A DNA stretch of 42,398 nt, taken from the NCBI GenBank assembly GCA_031292015.1, contig JARLHY010000113.1, forward strand, positions 1 to 42,398. The letters run 5' to 3'. Both the position numbers and the translations under genes were made by a program. The DNA comes from Negativicutes bacterium. Its GTDB lineage: Bacteria > Bacillota_C > Negativicutes > Sporomusales_B > JARLHX01. Below the pieces are notes generated by a model. It was not told the DNA's origin, made no database searches, and saw nothing but the letters and a program-made list of their open reading frames with translations. Shown here piece by piece: positions 35,570-42,398 of the stretch (positions are counted from its first letter, which is position 1; each line of letters begins with the position of its first letter).

Positions 35570-36672
35570 GGGCTCTGTTTCTCCTCCAGCCATTTCCGGG
35601 CGATACTGACCGCGGCCTGACCGTCAGTTGCGTAAGCATCGGCACCCACCTGCCGCCACAAGTCTTCGCTGTGCCTGAACGCCGCGCCGCCGACCATGAT
35701 CCTGACACCGTCCAGACTGTGATCACGGCGGATGTCATCCCTGATTTCCCGCGCCGCCGCCAGATTGAACGGCATGACTACCGCCAACCCCACAAAGCAA
35801 GGTTGATTGATCTGTAAATACCGCACAAGATCCTGCCTGGGCATGTCGACGCCGAGATAGTCGACGTCCCACCCGTGTCGCTCCAAGAGATCGGCCGCCA
35901 TCCTGCCGCCAACCTCGTGAAATTCGCTGGGAACGGCGGCGATTACGGCCTTGGCGCTGTTTCCCTGCCCTGGCCGGTAGCGCAGAAAAAGGGACAGCAT
36001 CACCCTGGTTACCACTGCTGTAGCCAAATGTTCCTGGGCGACCGAGATTTGTCCGGTTTCCCAGAGGCGGCCGATTTCATACATGCTCGCCTCGATAACA
36101 TCAACATAAAACGACGCCAGCTCGCTTCCGCCATTCAGATATCTTTCGCCGAAAGCCAGGCAGCCCTGATAATCCCCCTGCAGCAGTTGAATCAAAAAAC
36201 TGCCGTAAACCGCTTCCGCCTTATTGTCCGAAAACACCTGATAATCCGCTGACTTCGCCAGCCGGACGAAATCACCGTGATGATCGGCCATCCACTCGTA
36301 TATCCTGTCGACCTCCGCCGCGCCGCTCTCGCTCAGCTGTCGCCTCACCGCCATCCGCCACGCCGAAAACGCTGCGGTGAAATAGTCGTGACTGAATCCG
36401 TGGGCTGGATAAGCGCGGTACATCCAGACAATCATCTTGGCCAGCAATGTATAATTACTCAACCGAAATACACTGCTCAAAAACAAGGTATGATGGCGGT
36501 GGATATCATGCAGCGTCTTCAGCGGACAATTTCCGGTAAGGCTGTGTATGTTCTCCAGTCCGGTCAAAGTCTCATTGACCGAGGCCCGAATCAGCCCCGT
36601 TTTTTTTGTGTACTCGCCGGACGCCGCCGCTGAAACAGGCTGCAGCTGTTCAATGGATGCAAAGATCGTCAT
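35566..36672 (-). CDS. Cobalamin-binding sensor protein with CarH-type motifs
   Basis: This 368-residue protein has an unassigned helical N-terminal part (1 to about 150), then a four-helix B12-binding cap with W204-x9-E214-H215, then a Rossmann B12 domain with E250-x-H252-x-x-G255 (cobalt-ligating His) and GG at 328-329. The W-x9-EH motif is the one that shields the adenosyl group in CarH/LitR photoreceptors. Unlike CarH there is no MerR DNA-binding domain; output is probably through the coupled kinase. The ATG at 36672 has GGAG 8 nt upstream. It could sense light, adenosylcobalamin level or redox state. A corrinoid methyl-carrier is unlikely without a methyltransferase neighbour. Confidence 0.85.
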   Translation of the reverse strand: MTIFASIEQLQPVSAAASGEYTKKTGLIRASVNETLTGLENIHSLTGNCPLKTLHDIHRHHTLFLSSVFRLSNYTLLAKMIVWMYRAYPAHGFSHDYFTAAFSAWRMAVRRQLSESGAAEVDRIYEWMADHHGDFVRLAKSADYQVFSDNKAEAVYGSFLIQLLQGDYQGCLAFGERYLNGGSELASFYVDVIEASMYEIGRLWETGQISVAQEHLATAVVTRVMLSLFLRYRPGQGNSAKAVIAAVPSEFHEVGGRMAADLLERHGWDVDYLGVDMPRQDLVRYLQINQPCFVGLAVVMPFNLAAAREIRDDIRRDHSLDGVRIMVGGAAFRHSEDLWRQVGADAYATDGQAAVSIARKWLEEKQSP

Positions 36673-36832
36673 ATTTTCCACTCCGCATGAATACTGTATT
36701 TCCCAATTATTAATTTCGGGGATTTTCGACAAAATCCCTTCTGCATTTCATAGTAAGTTAACTTGTCCAGCCCCTAATATCCCTGGAACTTATTGCAAGA
36801 AAGATAACATAAAACTCGTCCGGCAATTTTAT

Positions 36833-36861
36833 TTGAATCAAAAGAAAAATAATGGTAAAAT
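36833..36861 (+). promoter_or_regulatory. Sigma-A promoter of the MFS gene
   Basis: TTGAAT and TAAAAT are separated by exactly 17 bp, 55 bp upstream of the first ATG of the MFS gene. Confidence 0.65.
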
Positions 36862-36915
36862 CACACTGAGCCTGGCACGCGCCTGACTTTCGTTCGTCAC
36901 TCCCGCCAAATACAT

Positions 36916-38142
36916 ATGGAATTGAGCAACATGAAAACACCGACTGCTTGGGAAATACTGCATATCAGAGATTTTCGCCTGTTCTGGGGCGCCCGCGTTT
37001 TTAATACCCTGGCCTATCAAATGTCCAGCGTGGCCGTAGGCTGGCAGATCTACGACCTTACAGGCAGCGCCTTTACGCTGGGACTGGTGGGGTTGATGCA
37101 GTTTCTGCCGATGTTTGCCCTCACCCTGATTGCCGGTCATTTCGCCGACCGCTACGACCGGCGCAAAACCGTCTTTCTCTGCCAGCTCACCGAGGGGGCG
37201 GGAACTCTGCTGCTGGCCGCCGGCAGCCACTATGGCTGGCTAACCGAAAAAACCATCCTGGAACTGGTGCTGCTCATCGGCGTGGCCCGTGCCTTTGAAC
37301 GGCCGGCTATGCAAGCCATGATGCCAGGCCTGGTACCGGTCGAGCATCTCGCCCGGGCCGTGGCCTGGAACACCTCTTCCTTCCAGACCGCCACCATTGT
37401 CGGACCGGCTTTGGGCGGCCTGTTGTACGCCGTCGGGCCGGCGGAAGTCTACAGCATCGTCGGCGTGTTATTTGTGCTCGCCAGCCTGTTTATTGTCGCG
37501 ATCCGCCGCAGCCATATTTCCGTCCGTAAGGAGCCGGCAAGCCTGGCGTCCGTATTCGCCGGAATCGCCTTTATCCGCAGCAGGCCGGCTATCCTGGGAG
37601 CTATTTCCCTCGATCTGTTCGCCGTGCTCCTCGGCGGCGCCACCGCGCTCCTGCCTATCTACGCCAAGGAAATCCTGTTCGTCGGACCGGGCGGTCTGGG
37701 ACTGTTGCGCTCGGCACCGGCGGTGGGGGCCCTGTCCATGTCGCTGCTGCTGGCCTATCGCCCTTTGCGGCGAAGGGTTGGCAGAACCATGTTCGTCGCC
37801 GTGATCGTCTTCGGCCTGGCCACCACCGGCTTCGCTGTGTCGGCTTCTTTTCCGCTGTCGCTGAGCCTATTGGCTGTTCTCGGGGCGGCGGATGTCATCA
37901 GCATGGTTGTCCGGGGCTCCTTGGTCCAGATAGGAACTCCGGATGAAATGCGGGGTCGGGTGAGCGCCGTAAATTTGCTGTTTGTCGGTACCTCCAACCA
38001 GCTCGGCGAATTCGAATCAGGACTCACCGCGGGCTGGTTCGGCGTTGTGCCTTCCGTGCTTATCGGCGGTGTCGGAACAATTATCGTCGCGCTGCTGTGG
38101 ATGCGCTGGTTCCCTGATCTCACCAAATTTGACACCTTGTAA
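36916..38142 (+). CDS. MFS exporter, EntS-like (MFS_3 type)
   Basis: This 408-residue protein has 12 helices and the MFS_3 pattern: IRDFRLFWGARVFNTLAYQM at the start, then GHFADRYDRRKT and a FERPAMQAMMPGLVP stretch typical of enterobactin-exporter-like carriers. These export siderophores, drugs or other small molecules. It is divergent from the B12 sensor-kinase pair, with a good promoter in the gap, so it may be that pair's target. Neither the ATG at 36916 nor the one at 36931 has a strong ribosome site; the start is uncertain by five residues. Confidence 0.85.
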   Translation: MELSNMKTPTAWEILHIRDFRLFWGARVFNTLAYQMSSVAVGWQIYDLTGSAFTLGLVGLMQFLPMFALTLIAGHFADRYDRRKTVFLCQLTEGAGTLLLAAGSHYGWLTEKTILELVLLIGVARAFERPAMQAMMPGLVPVEHLARAVAWNTSSFQTATIVGPALGGLLYAVGPAEVYSIVGVLFVLASLFIVAIRRSHISVRKEPASLASVFAGIAFIRSRPAILGAISLDLFAVLLGGATALLPIYAKEILFVGPGGLGLLRSAPAVGALSMSLLLAYRPLRRRVGRTMFVAVIVFGLATTGFAVSASFPLSLSLLAVLGAADVISMVVRGSLVQIGTPDEMRGRVSAVNLLFVGTSNQLGEFESGLTAGWFGVVPSVLIGGVGTIIVALLWMRWFPDLTKFDTL

Positions 38143-38209
38143 GGCAGGATTTTAGATTTCATCTGGAAAAGTAAACTATGAATATACTGATTCAAAAGGA
38201 TAGCTTACC

Positions 38210-38476
38210 ATGAATAAAAAACTGACAAAGATCCTTATCATCATTGCCATTATACTGGCTGTCAGCAATCCTTCGGAAGAGCAATACACCGCCAAGGCCG
38301 AAAGCAAATTGATGAGCCATAACCAGGCCGTCGCAGCCTTCTGGGTAAAACCCGCCTTAACCTCAGCCACAGTCAGGACCAATCTGGTCTTCTGCTCACT
38401 GTACAGGACGGAGCTTCGTGATCAAACCTATATTAGTATCGGTGTTCTGGGAAATATTATTTTTCTGAGTCCATGA
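38210..38476 (+). CDS. DUF4359-like small membrane-anchored protein
   Basis: This 88-residue protein has an N-terminal hydrophobic helix (LTKILIIIAIILAVSNPSEEQY) followed by a short soluble part ending in RTNLVFCSLYRTELRD...ISIGVLGNIIFL. The NPSEEQY motif after the helix, and the R-T-N...L-G-x-x-x-x-L end, match my memory of the DUF4359 family. AAAGGA lies 10 nt before the ATG. It follows the MFS gene by 67 bp with no terminator between, so it may be co-transcribed. Function is unknown. Confidence 0.7.
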   Translation: MNKKLTKILIIIAIILAVSNPSEEQYTAKAESKLMSHNQAVAAFWVKPALTSATVRTNLVFCSLYRTELRDQTYISIGVLGNIIFLSP

Positions 38477-38507
38477 AACCTAAGGACGATACAACGTCAC
38501 CGAATAT

Positions 38508-38540
38508 AAGGCATGCCGGCTTTCAACGGCATGCCTTTGT
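38508..38540 (+). terminator. Rho-independent terminator
   Basis: AAGGCATGCCG pairs perfectly with CGGCATGCCTT around an 8-nt loop, followed by TGTTT. It ends the plus-strand MFS/DUF4359 transcript. Confidence 0.8.
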
Positions 38541-38574
38541 TTGGGTTAGCTATGAAACTGATGGACTGCTCCTT

Positions 38575-38683
38575 GCAGTTCCCGGGCCACCCCCGGCTAA
38601 AGCTTTGGAGTGAAGACAACATTCGGTTTTAAGCCGCGGGACAGGAAGCAAAAGAGAGTTTCGCAAAAGGATTCTATCCCCGC
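38575..38683. repeat. Diverged partial copy of the 6.4-kb structured element
   Basis: CGGGACAGGAAGC, then GAGTTTCGCA and AGGATTC in the same order, match CGGGACAGGAAAC, GAATTTCCGCA and GGGATTC at 6429-6466. As at 6.4 kb, the motif is preceded by a stem-loop (CCCGGCTAAA paired with TTTAAGCCGCGGG). The right half of the 6.4-kb element is missing; the oxidoreductase gene's 3' end follows directly. Confidence 0.4.
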
Positions 38684-38684
38684 C

Positions 38685-39770
38685 CTACTTCAAGGACGCA
38701 CTGAAACCGCCCGCTTTGGCGATCTCCTGCAAGAACAGGCTGTCCGGCAGCGGCAAAGTGATGCGCTGGCCGGTTAGGGCCGACTTATAGATCGCCAGTA
38801 TCACTTCCAGCGCTTTTCGCCCCTCCGGGCCACTGACCGGCGGTTCGCCGCCGCTCCTGATCGCCGCGACGATCTCCCGGAACTGGCGCCGGTGGCATTC
38901 CAGCTCGATGCCGGGACTGCTTATCCCCGCGTTCTCGCTGCTGCTCCCTGCTTTATATTCATAGCCGGATTGCAGCTGTACAGAGACAAGCTCGTCATTT
39001 TCGATGACGGCGCTGCCTTCGGTTCCATAGATGTCGACCCGCGAAACCAGGCCGGGATAAGCGCAGGTCGTCCCCTCAATGACCCCCAACGCGCCGGACT
39101 GAAATCTGATCCCGGCTGAAGCGGTATCTTCCACCGCCAGGCCGGTGTGGCCGAACGTCCCGCAGTAGCCTGACACCTCGGCCACCGGGCCCGCCAGATA
39201 CTGCAGCATGTCGATATAATGGACCCCCTGGTTCATAAGCACGCCGCCGCCGTCCAGCTCCCAGGTTCCCCGCCACGCCGCGCTGTCGTAATAGGCCTGG
39301 CTGCGGTACAGCTTGATATAGCAGCCTCCGAACAGCACCTTCCCCAGCTTCCCTTCATCCAGCAGCTTCTTCAGGGCCGTCACACCGTCGCTGTAGCGCC
39401 GCTGCAGGATGATCGCCAATTTGACCCCCTCATCCCGGCAGGTTTTGATCAGGGCGTCGGCCTTTTCCATGTTGACGTCAATCGGTTTTTCGATAACCAC
39501 ATGCTTGCCGGCCAGCGCCGCCTCGATTCCCAGATCGGCGTGCATGCCGCTGGGGGTGCAGATCGACACCGCGTCGATGTCGGCGGTCTTCAGCATTTCC
39601 GTATAATCCGTATACCCATAGCAGTTGTAGCGGTCGGCCAATTCTTGCACCTTTGCCGCCGACCGTCCGTAGAAAGCCCCCACGGCGGCTTCGGGAATGT
39701 CGGTGATCACCTGGGCGTGCGCCGGCGCGATCGACCCGGATCCGACAATCGCAAATTTCAGTTTGCTCAT
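38685..39770 (-). CDS. Gfo/Idh/MocA-family oxidoreductase
   Basis: This 361-residue NAD(P)-dependent oxidoreductase acts on sugars, inositols or related compounds. The Rossmann motif VGSGSI is at residue 9, and the active-site EKP at 94-96. A GGGVLMNQGVHYIDML segment supplies the family's catalytic D/H region. The ATG at 39770 has GAGGTG 6 nt upstream; an in-frame upstream start has no site. It follows the GlcG-like gene by 46 bp, suggesting co-transcription. The substrate is unknown. Confidence 0.88.
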   Translation of the reverse strand: MSKLKFAIVGSGSIAPAHAQVITDIPEAAVGAFYGRSAAKVQELADRYNCYGYTDYTEMLKTADIDAVSICTPSGMHADLGIEAALAGKHVVIEKPIDVNMEKADALIKTCRDEGVKLAIILQRRYSDGVTALKKLLDEGKLGKVLFGGCYIKLYRSQAYYDSAAWRGTWELDGGGVLMNQGVHYIDMLQYLAGPVAEVSGYCGTFGHTGLAVEDTASAGIRFQSGALGVIEGTTCAYPGLVSRVDIYGTEGSAVIENDELVSVQLQSGYEYKAGSSSENAGISSPGIELECHRRQFREIVAAIRSGGEPPVSGPEGRKALEVILAIYKSALTGQRITLPLPDSLFLQEIAKAGGFSASLK

Positions 39771-39816
39771 ATCCTGCACCTCACAAAGAATTTTGCTAAA
39801 GGTCATCCTTCCGGGC

Positions 39817-40245
39817 CTATAGTGTATCCTGCCCCTGCGAAGGGCAATGCAGCCTTGCGGCGATGTCGGCCAGCCGCTGGTCTTCCTCCGATGTCCGCCC
39901 GCTGATCCCTACAGCCCCGATGATACCGCCGTTCGGAGCCGTAATCGGGGCTCCTCCCGGGAAGGGCGTCAGTTTCGGATCGCAAAAAAAGGCGATATCC
40001 GCTTTTTCCCGTTCCAGCCTGGCCATGAACGCTGCTGTGGTCGTCTGCATCCGCAGCGCCGTATACGCCTTGTGCTGAGCCAGATGGGCACTGCGCACCG
40101 GAACATCGTCCATTTTGATCAGCGCCACCACAGCCCCGCTCTGATCACAGGCGGCGATGGCCACCTGCTTCCCGCCGTCCTCTCGGACAATGCCGATAAC
40201 CTTGTCGATCATTTCCTGACACATATCCATAGTCAAACAAGCCAT
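39817..40245 (-). CDS. GlcG/HbpS-family heme/ligand-binding protein
   Basis: This 142-residue protein matches the GlcG/HbpS family: MVAL-type core (VAIAACDQSGAVVALIKMDD), AHLAQHKAYTAL, then FPGGAPITAPNGGIIGAVGISG, with the Gly-rich loop that is most conserved in the family. Members occur in glycolate, diol and sugar-acid clusters and some bind heme. GGGGAG lies 10 nt before the ATG. It probably forms an operon with the following Gfo/Idh/MocA oxidoreductase. There is no signal peptide, so it is cytoplasmic. Confidence 0.85.
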   Translation of the reverse strand: MACLTMDMCQEMIDKVIGIVREDGGKQVAIAACDQSGAVVALIKMDDVPVRSAHLAQHKAYTALRMQTTTAAFMARLEREKADIAFFCDPKLTPFPGGAPITAPNGGIIGAVGISGRTSEEDQRLADIAARLHCPSQGQDTL

Positions 40246-40384
40246 TTGCCTGCAGCTCCCCTCTTTTCATCCCTGTCGGGTCTTTTTCGCCGCAGCCCCT
40301 GCCTGTTTCCTGCCGGACAGCCCCGCGACAAGACCGTAGCACTAATTTCCCCGGGCCGCGGTATTCTTAGCGCCCCGGCCCGGC

Positions 40385-40413
40385 AAAAAGCCTCAGGCAG
40401 CGGCCTGAGGCTT
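40385..40413 (-). terminator. Terminator of the SGNH hydrolase gene
   Basis: AAGCCTCAGGC pairs with GCCTGAGGCTT and is followed by TTTTTG on the minus strand. Confidence 0.8.
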
Positions 40414-40419
40414 GATCGT

Positions 40420-41157
40420 TTATTTTAAAATGTCCTTTATCGCCTCAGCCACCGCCGCAGCGATTTTGTGATGGCTGTCGGCACTGAGATGAACACCGTC
40501 GATCCCGTCCGCCTTCGGTACCACGGTGGCGATGTCCAGATACGCTATGTCTGCCGTCTGGGCCACACCTTTATAGTATTTCCCCAGTTGCAGCGATTTT
40601 TCCCGCCCGCCGGCAAACAGCCCGGCCATCCGCGGGTTGGCTTCGATATTCCCCAGCGGCGGCGGCGCCACAAGCAGGATCTTCGGCGCCGGATAGACCG
40701 TTCCGACCCCGCCGGTGGAGTTTTTGACAATACTGATCAAATGCGCGGCTCCGACGGAAATATCATAGGGGGTTCGCTTAAAATCCTTCTTGGTGTCATT
40801 GGTGCCAAGCATGATCACAATCATGTCAAGAGGCAGATGGGACGCCAGGCAGGCCGGAAGATACAAAGCTCCGTTCAGCCCTGCTCCCGCCAGCCGGTCC
40901 GGCTGATCAAGGTCGGTCGTCCGACCGCTCAGGTTTTCCTCGATAATTTCATAGTCGCTTCCCAGCATCGTCTGCAAGACTCCCGGCCAGCGGACCTCGG
41001 CCGCATACCTTGTGGTCGGAGGCTCGTAAACCGGAACCCAGCCGTATGAATTGGAATCGCCGTAGATCAGGACTCTTTTGTGATCGCTCGCCAGGCAGGG
41101 CACCGAAATCGAGATGATCAGCAGAATTACCAACAACCGTACCGCCATTTTTTTCAT
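40420..41157 (-). CDS. Exported SGNH/GDSL-family hydrolase
   Basis: This 245-residue protein has a signal peptide (MKKMAVRLLVILLIISISVPCLA) and the SGNH fold. The nucleophile block is YGDSNSYGW (S35), the oxyanion block includes LSGRTTD, the third block is LGTND at 117-121, and the catalytic pair is D220-x-x-H223 in DGVHLS. It resembles arylesterases of the aryl/acyl-ester type. AGGAGG lies 7 nt before the ATG. It acts outside the membrane on acyl or aryl esters, possibly of polysaccharides. It is monocistronic. Confidence 0.88.
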   Translation of the reverse strand: MKKMAVRLLVILLIISISVPCLASDHKRVLIYGDSNSYGWVPVYEPPTTRYAAEVRWPGVLQTMLGSDYEIIEENLSGRTTDLDQPDRLAGAGLNGALYLPACLASHLPLDMIVIMLGTNDTKKDFKRTPYDISVGAAHLISIVKNSTGGVGTVYPAPKILLVAPPPLGNIEANPRMAGLFAGGREKSLQLGKYYKGVAQTADIAYLDIATVVPKADGIDGVHLSADSHHKIAAAVAEAIKDILK

Positions 41158-41369
41158 ACCATGACCTCCTATTCTTTACGTTGTCGCCTGATGCCAAAGA
41201 CACTTCCCCTCCAGCGTGACCCTTGGGATAATCGGCAAAGGACGTGCTTCCTGCAATTATTTTAACGATACCATATTTTGGAACCCTTAACAACAAGAAG
41301 AGCGCCCGATTGTGCCCGCTCTTCTTGCCAGGGAGGCGGACGGCTCCCCCTCAAGACAGGTCTCGGCAC

Positions 41370-41412
41370 AAAAAAGAGGCGGTACAAAAGCTGTTCAAGC
41401 TTTCGTACCGCC
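41370..41412 (-). terminator. Terminator of the duplicated-domain exported protein gene
   Basis: GGCGGTAC pairs with GTACCGCC, with AAAGCT/AGCTTT extending the stem inside. TCTTTTTTG follows on the minus strand. Confidence 0.8.
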
Positions 41413-41441
41413 CGATCCTTTCAGGCCGGGAATTTCTTTAC

Positions 41442-42119
41442 TCACGCGTCGGCAAAGCGCTTATGGTGAAATCCGCGCTGCGGAAATGCCGTTTTGAGGT
41501 TCTTCATATCCTGTTTGAAGGTATTGTCATCCACTCCGAGGGTTTCGGCGACATCGCGCCAGGTGTTGTTGATCTTGCGGAGCGAAAGCACTTCGGCGAC
41601 CGGTTTGCCGGTATTCTTCGACAGTTCATTGGCGACTGCGATATCCCGGCCCCGGTATCCCTGCTGCAGCAGCGGCAGCGAGACTTCCTTCGCGATGCTG
41701 AGCTTTTTGTCCAGGACCGTGGCAGCCATATCCTGGCGGGTCGCTTTCATTTTCTCTTTGGTGATCCCCATGTTTTGGGCAACGGTTTTCCAGGTATTGT
41801 CATAGGTCTTGGCAGCCATGACTTCTTTCAGCGAATAGCCGCCGGCCTTGGCCAGGAAGGACGCCCGGGAAATATCCCTGAAATTGATGCCTTGCTCGTT
41901 GTATTGAAGGACTTCATCCTTACTCACGCCAAAGGTGTCGGCCAGCTTCCCGGCCATTTTGTCCGGATCAAACTGCCGCTGGTGGAAGCCGGGATGCCCG
42001 GGGCCGCCGCCGAATCCTTCGTTTTCGGCCGCCTGCACCATAAAGGGGAGCACGGCTCCCGCCAGAATAAATGTACCTACCACTAAACCGATTACTGTTT
42101 TCCTGTTCCAGGATTTCAT
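41442..42119 (-). CDS. Exported protein with a duplicated helical domain
   Basis: This 225-residue protein has a signal peptide cleaved near VQAAENE, a short Gly/His/Pro linker (to about 48), and two related helical units at about 71-119 and 148-196. They share the pattern LQ..QG...RDI, L.K..G....EV and a final NTW(K/R)(T/D)VA(Q/E).(M/L)G(I/V). The tail is His/Arg-rich (QRGFHHKRF). The repeated NTWxxVAxxxG suggests a small helical binding module; I do not know the ligand. AAAGGA lies about 11 nt before the ATG. A phased TGACA array lies upstream, so a two-component regulator probably controls it. Confidence 0.75.
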   Translation of the reverse strand: MKSWNRKTVIGLVVGTFILAGAVLPFMVQAAENEGFGGGPGHPGFHQRQFDPDKMAGKLADTFGVSKDEVLQYNEQGINFRDISRASFLAKAGGYSLKEVMAAKTYDNTWKTVAQNMGITKEKMKATRQDMAATVLDKKLSIAKEVSLPLLQQGYRGRDIAVANELSKNTGKPVAEVLSLRKINNTWRDVAETLGVDDNTFKQDMKNLKTAFPQRGFHHKRFADA

Positions 42120-42183
42120 GATTCATCTCATCCTTTCTTTTTTCGAAAACCGCCTCTTATGCGGTTCGGGTCTTCCTGTCTCT

Positions 42184-42239
42184 ATTATTGAATTTTTCTA
42201 TGACAAAACTATGACAGAATCTGTGACAAAAATGTGAAC
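42184..42239 (-). promoter_or_regulatory. Phased TGACA array with -10 box
   Basis: TGACA begins at 42201, 42212 and 42224, and TGAAC at 42235 (plus-strand reading): spacings 11, 12 and 11 bp. The minus strand reads as TGTCA repeats like a Pho box. The -10 candidate AATAAT (42184-42189) is 11 nt from the first box. It faces the exported-protein gene that starts at 42119. Confidence 0.6.
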
Positions 42240-42243
42240 TCTT

Positions 42244-42393
42244 TACCAGCCCTGCTAAGTCACGGAGCCACCCGTCAAACGGGTGGCTTGGGTTAGCCCT
42301 GTAAGGGCCTGCTACAAGCTGAGTCTCAAGACTCACTGAAAAGGTCTGCCAACCGCACAACTTTTTCAGTCAGCCCCTAAAGGGGCTCTTTTT
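42244..42393 (+). other. Hairpin-rich element: possible IS200/IS605-type end or small RNA
   Basis: Consecutive perfect hairpins are visible: AGCCACCCGT/ACGGGTGGCT at about 42267-42289, GCCCT/AGGGC at about 42296-42308, GAGTC/GACTC at about 42322-42334, CTGAAAA paired with TTTTTCAG across about 42336-42380, and AGCCCCT/AGGGGCT followed by CTTTTT. The last can act as a terminator or can hide a ribosome site before the ATG at 42394. This layout resembles the left end of IS200-like elements, whose transposase leader is folded. Only five bases remain after it, so no transposase can be confirmed. Confidence 0.4.
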
Positions 42394-42398
42394 ATGAC

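Overview
The window looks like a chromosomal segment of an anaerobic, GC-rich Firmicute, most likely a Negativicute of the Sporomusaceae type. This is inference. It rests on strong AGGAGG-type ribosome sites, frequent GTG/TTG starts, a GlpP antiterminator beside an anaerobic GlpABC dehydrogenase, a CBO0543-family membrane protein and a low-molecular-weight siroheme sulfite reductase. No rRNA, tRNA, CRISPR array or complete transposon was seen. Most genes are on the minus strand.

Region 1 (1-6342): a minus-strand operon runs 2-hydroxyacid dehydrogenase, class II aldolase, FGGY kinase, LarA-type nickel-pincer racemase/epimerase, GntP-type permease (cut by the left edge). Divergent from it is a soluble chemoreceptor with a sugar-diacid-recognition domain. 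Two copies of a palindrome lie between them. I read this as uptake, epimerisation, oxidation, phosphorylation and cleavage of an unidentified hydroxy/sugar acid, with matching chemotaxis.

Region 2 (6343-9416): a strongly structured intergenic element ending in a terminator, a CBO0543 membrane protein, a scar joining fragments of an M20 peptidase gene and of coaX, and a sodium:solute symporter.

Region 3 (9424-16704): a complete glycerol regulon in the order glpP-glpF-glpK-glpA-glpB-glpC, with a leader terminator between glpP and glpF that fits GlpP antitermination.

Region 4 (16980-27218): an Fsr-like MFS exporter, a flavin reductase, a small siroheme sulfite reductase, pgl, zwf, phosphoketolase and a Cache-PAS histidine kinase. 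zwf/pgl/xfp point to a phosphoketolase shunt that also supplies NADPH.

Region 5 (27458-34139): several small exported proteins of unknown function (two of them flanking the rest), and a GntR-MFS-amidohydrolase cluster. Two genes here appear to start at AUU or AUA.

Region 6 (34343-38476): a B12-binding protein with the W-x9-EH and ExHxxG motifs of CarH-type photoreceptors, translationally coupled to a PAS histidine kinase; a divergent MFS gene; a DUF4359-like protein.

Region 7 (38508-42398): a Gfo/Idh/MocA oxidoreductase with a GlcG/HbpS protein, an exported SGNH hydrolase, and an exported protein with a duplicated domain behind an 11-bp-phased TGACA array. The same array and spacing occur upstream of the exported protein at 34139. 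The right edge holds a hairpin-rich element that may be the end of an IS200/IS605-type element or a small RNA.
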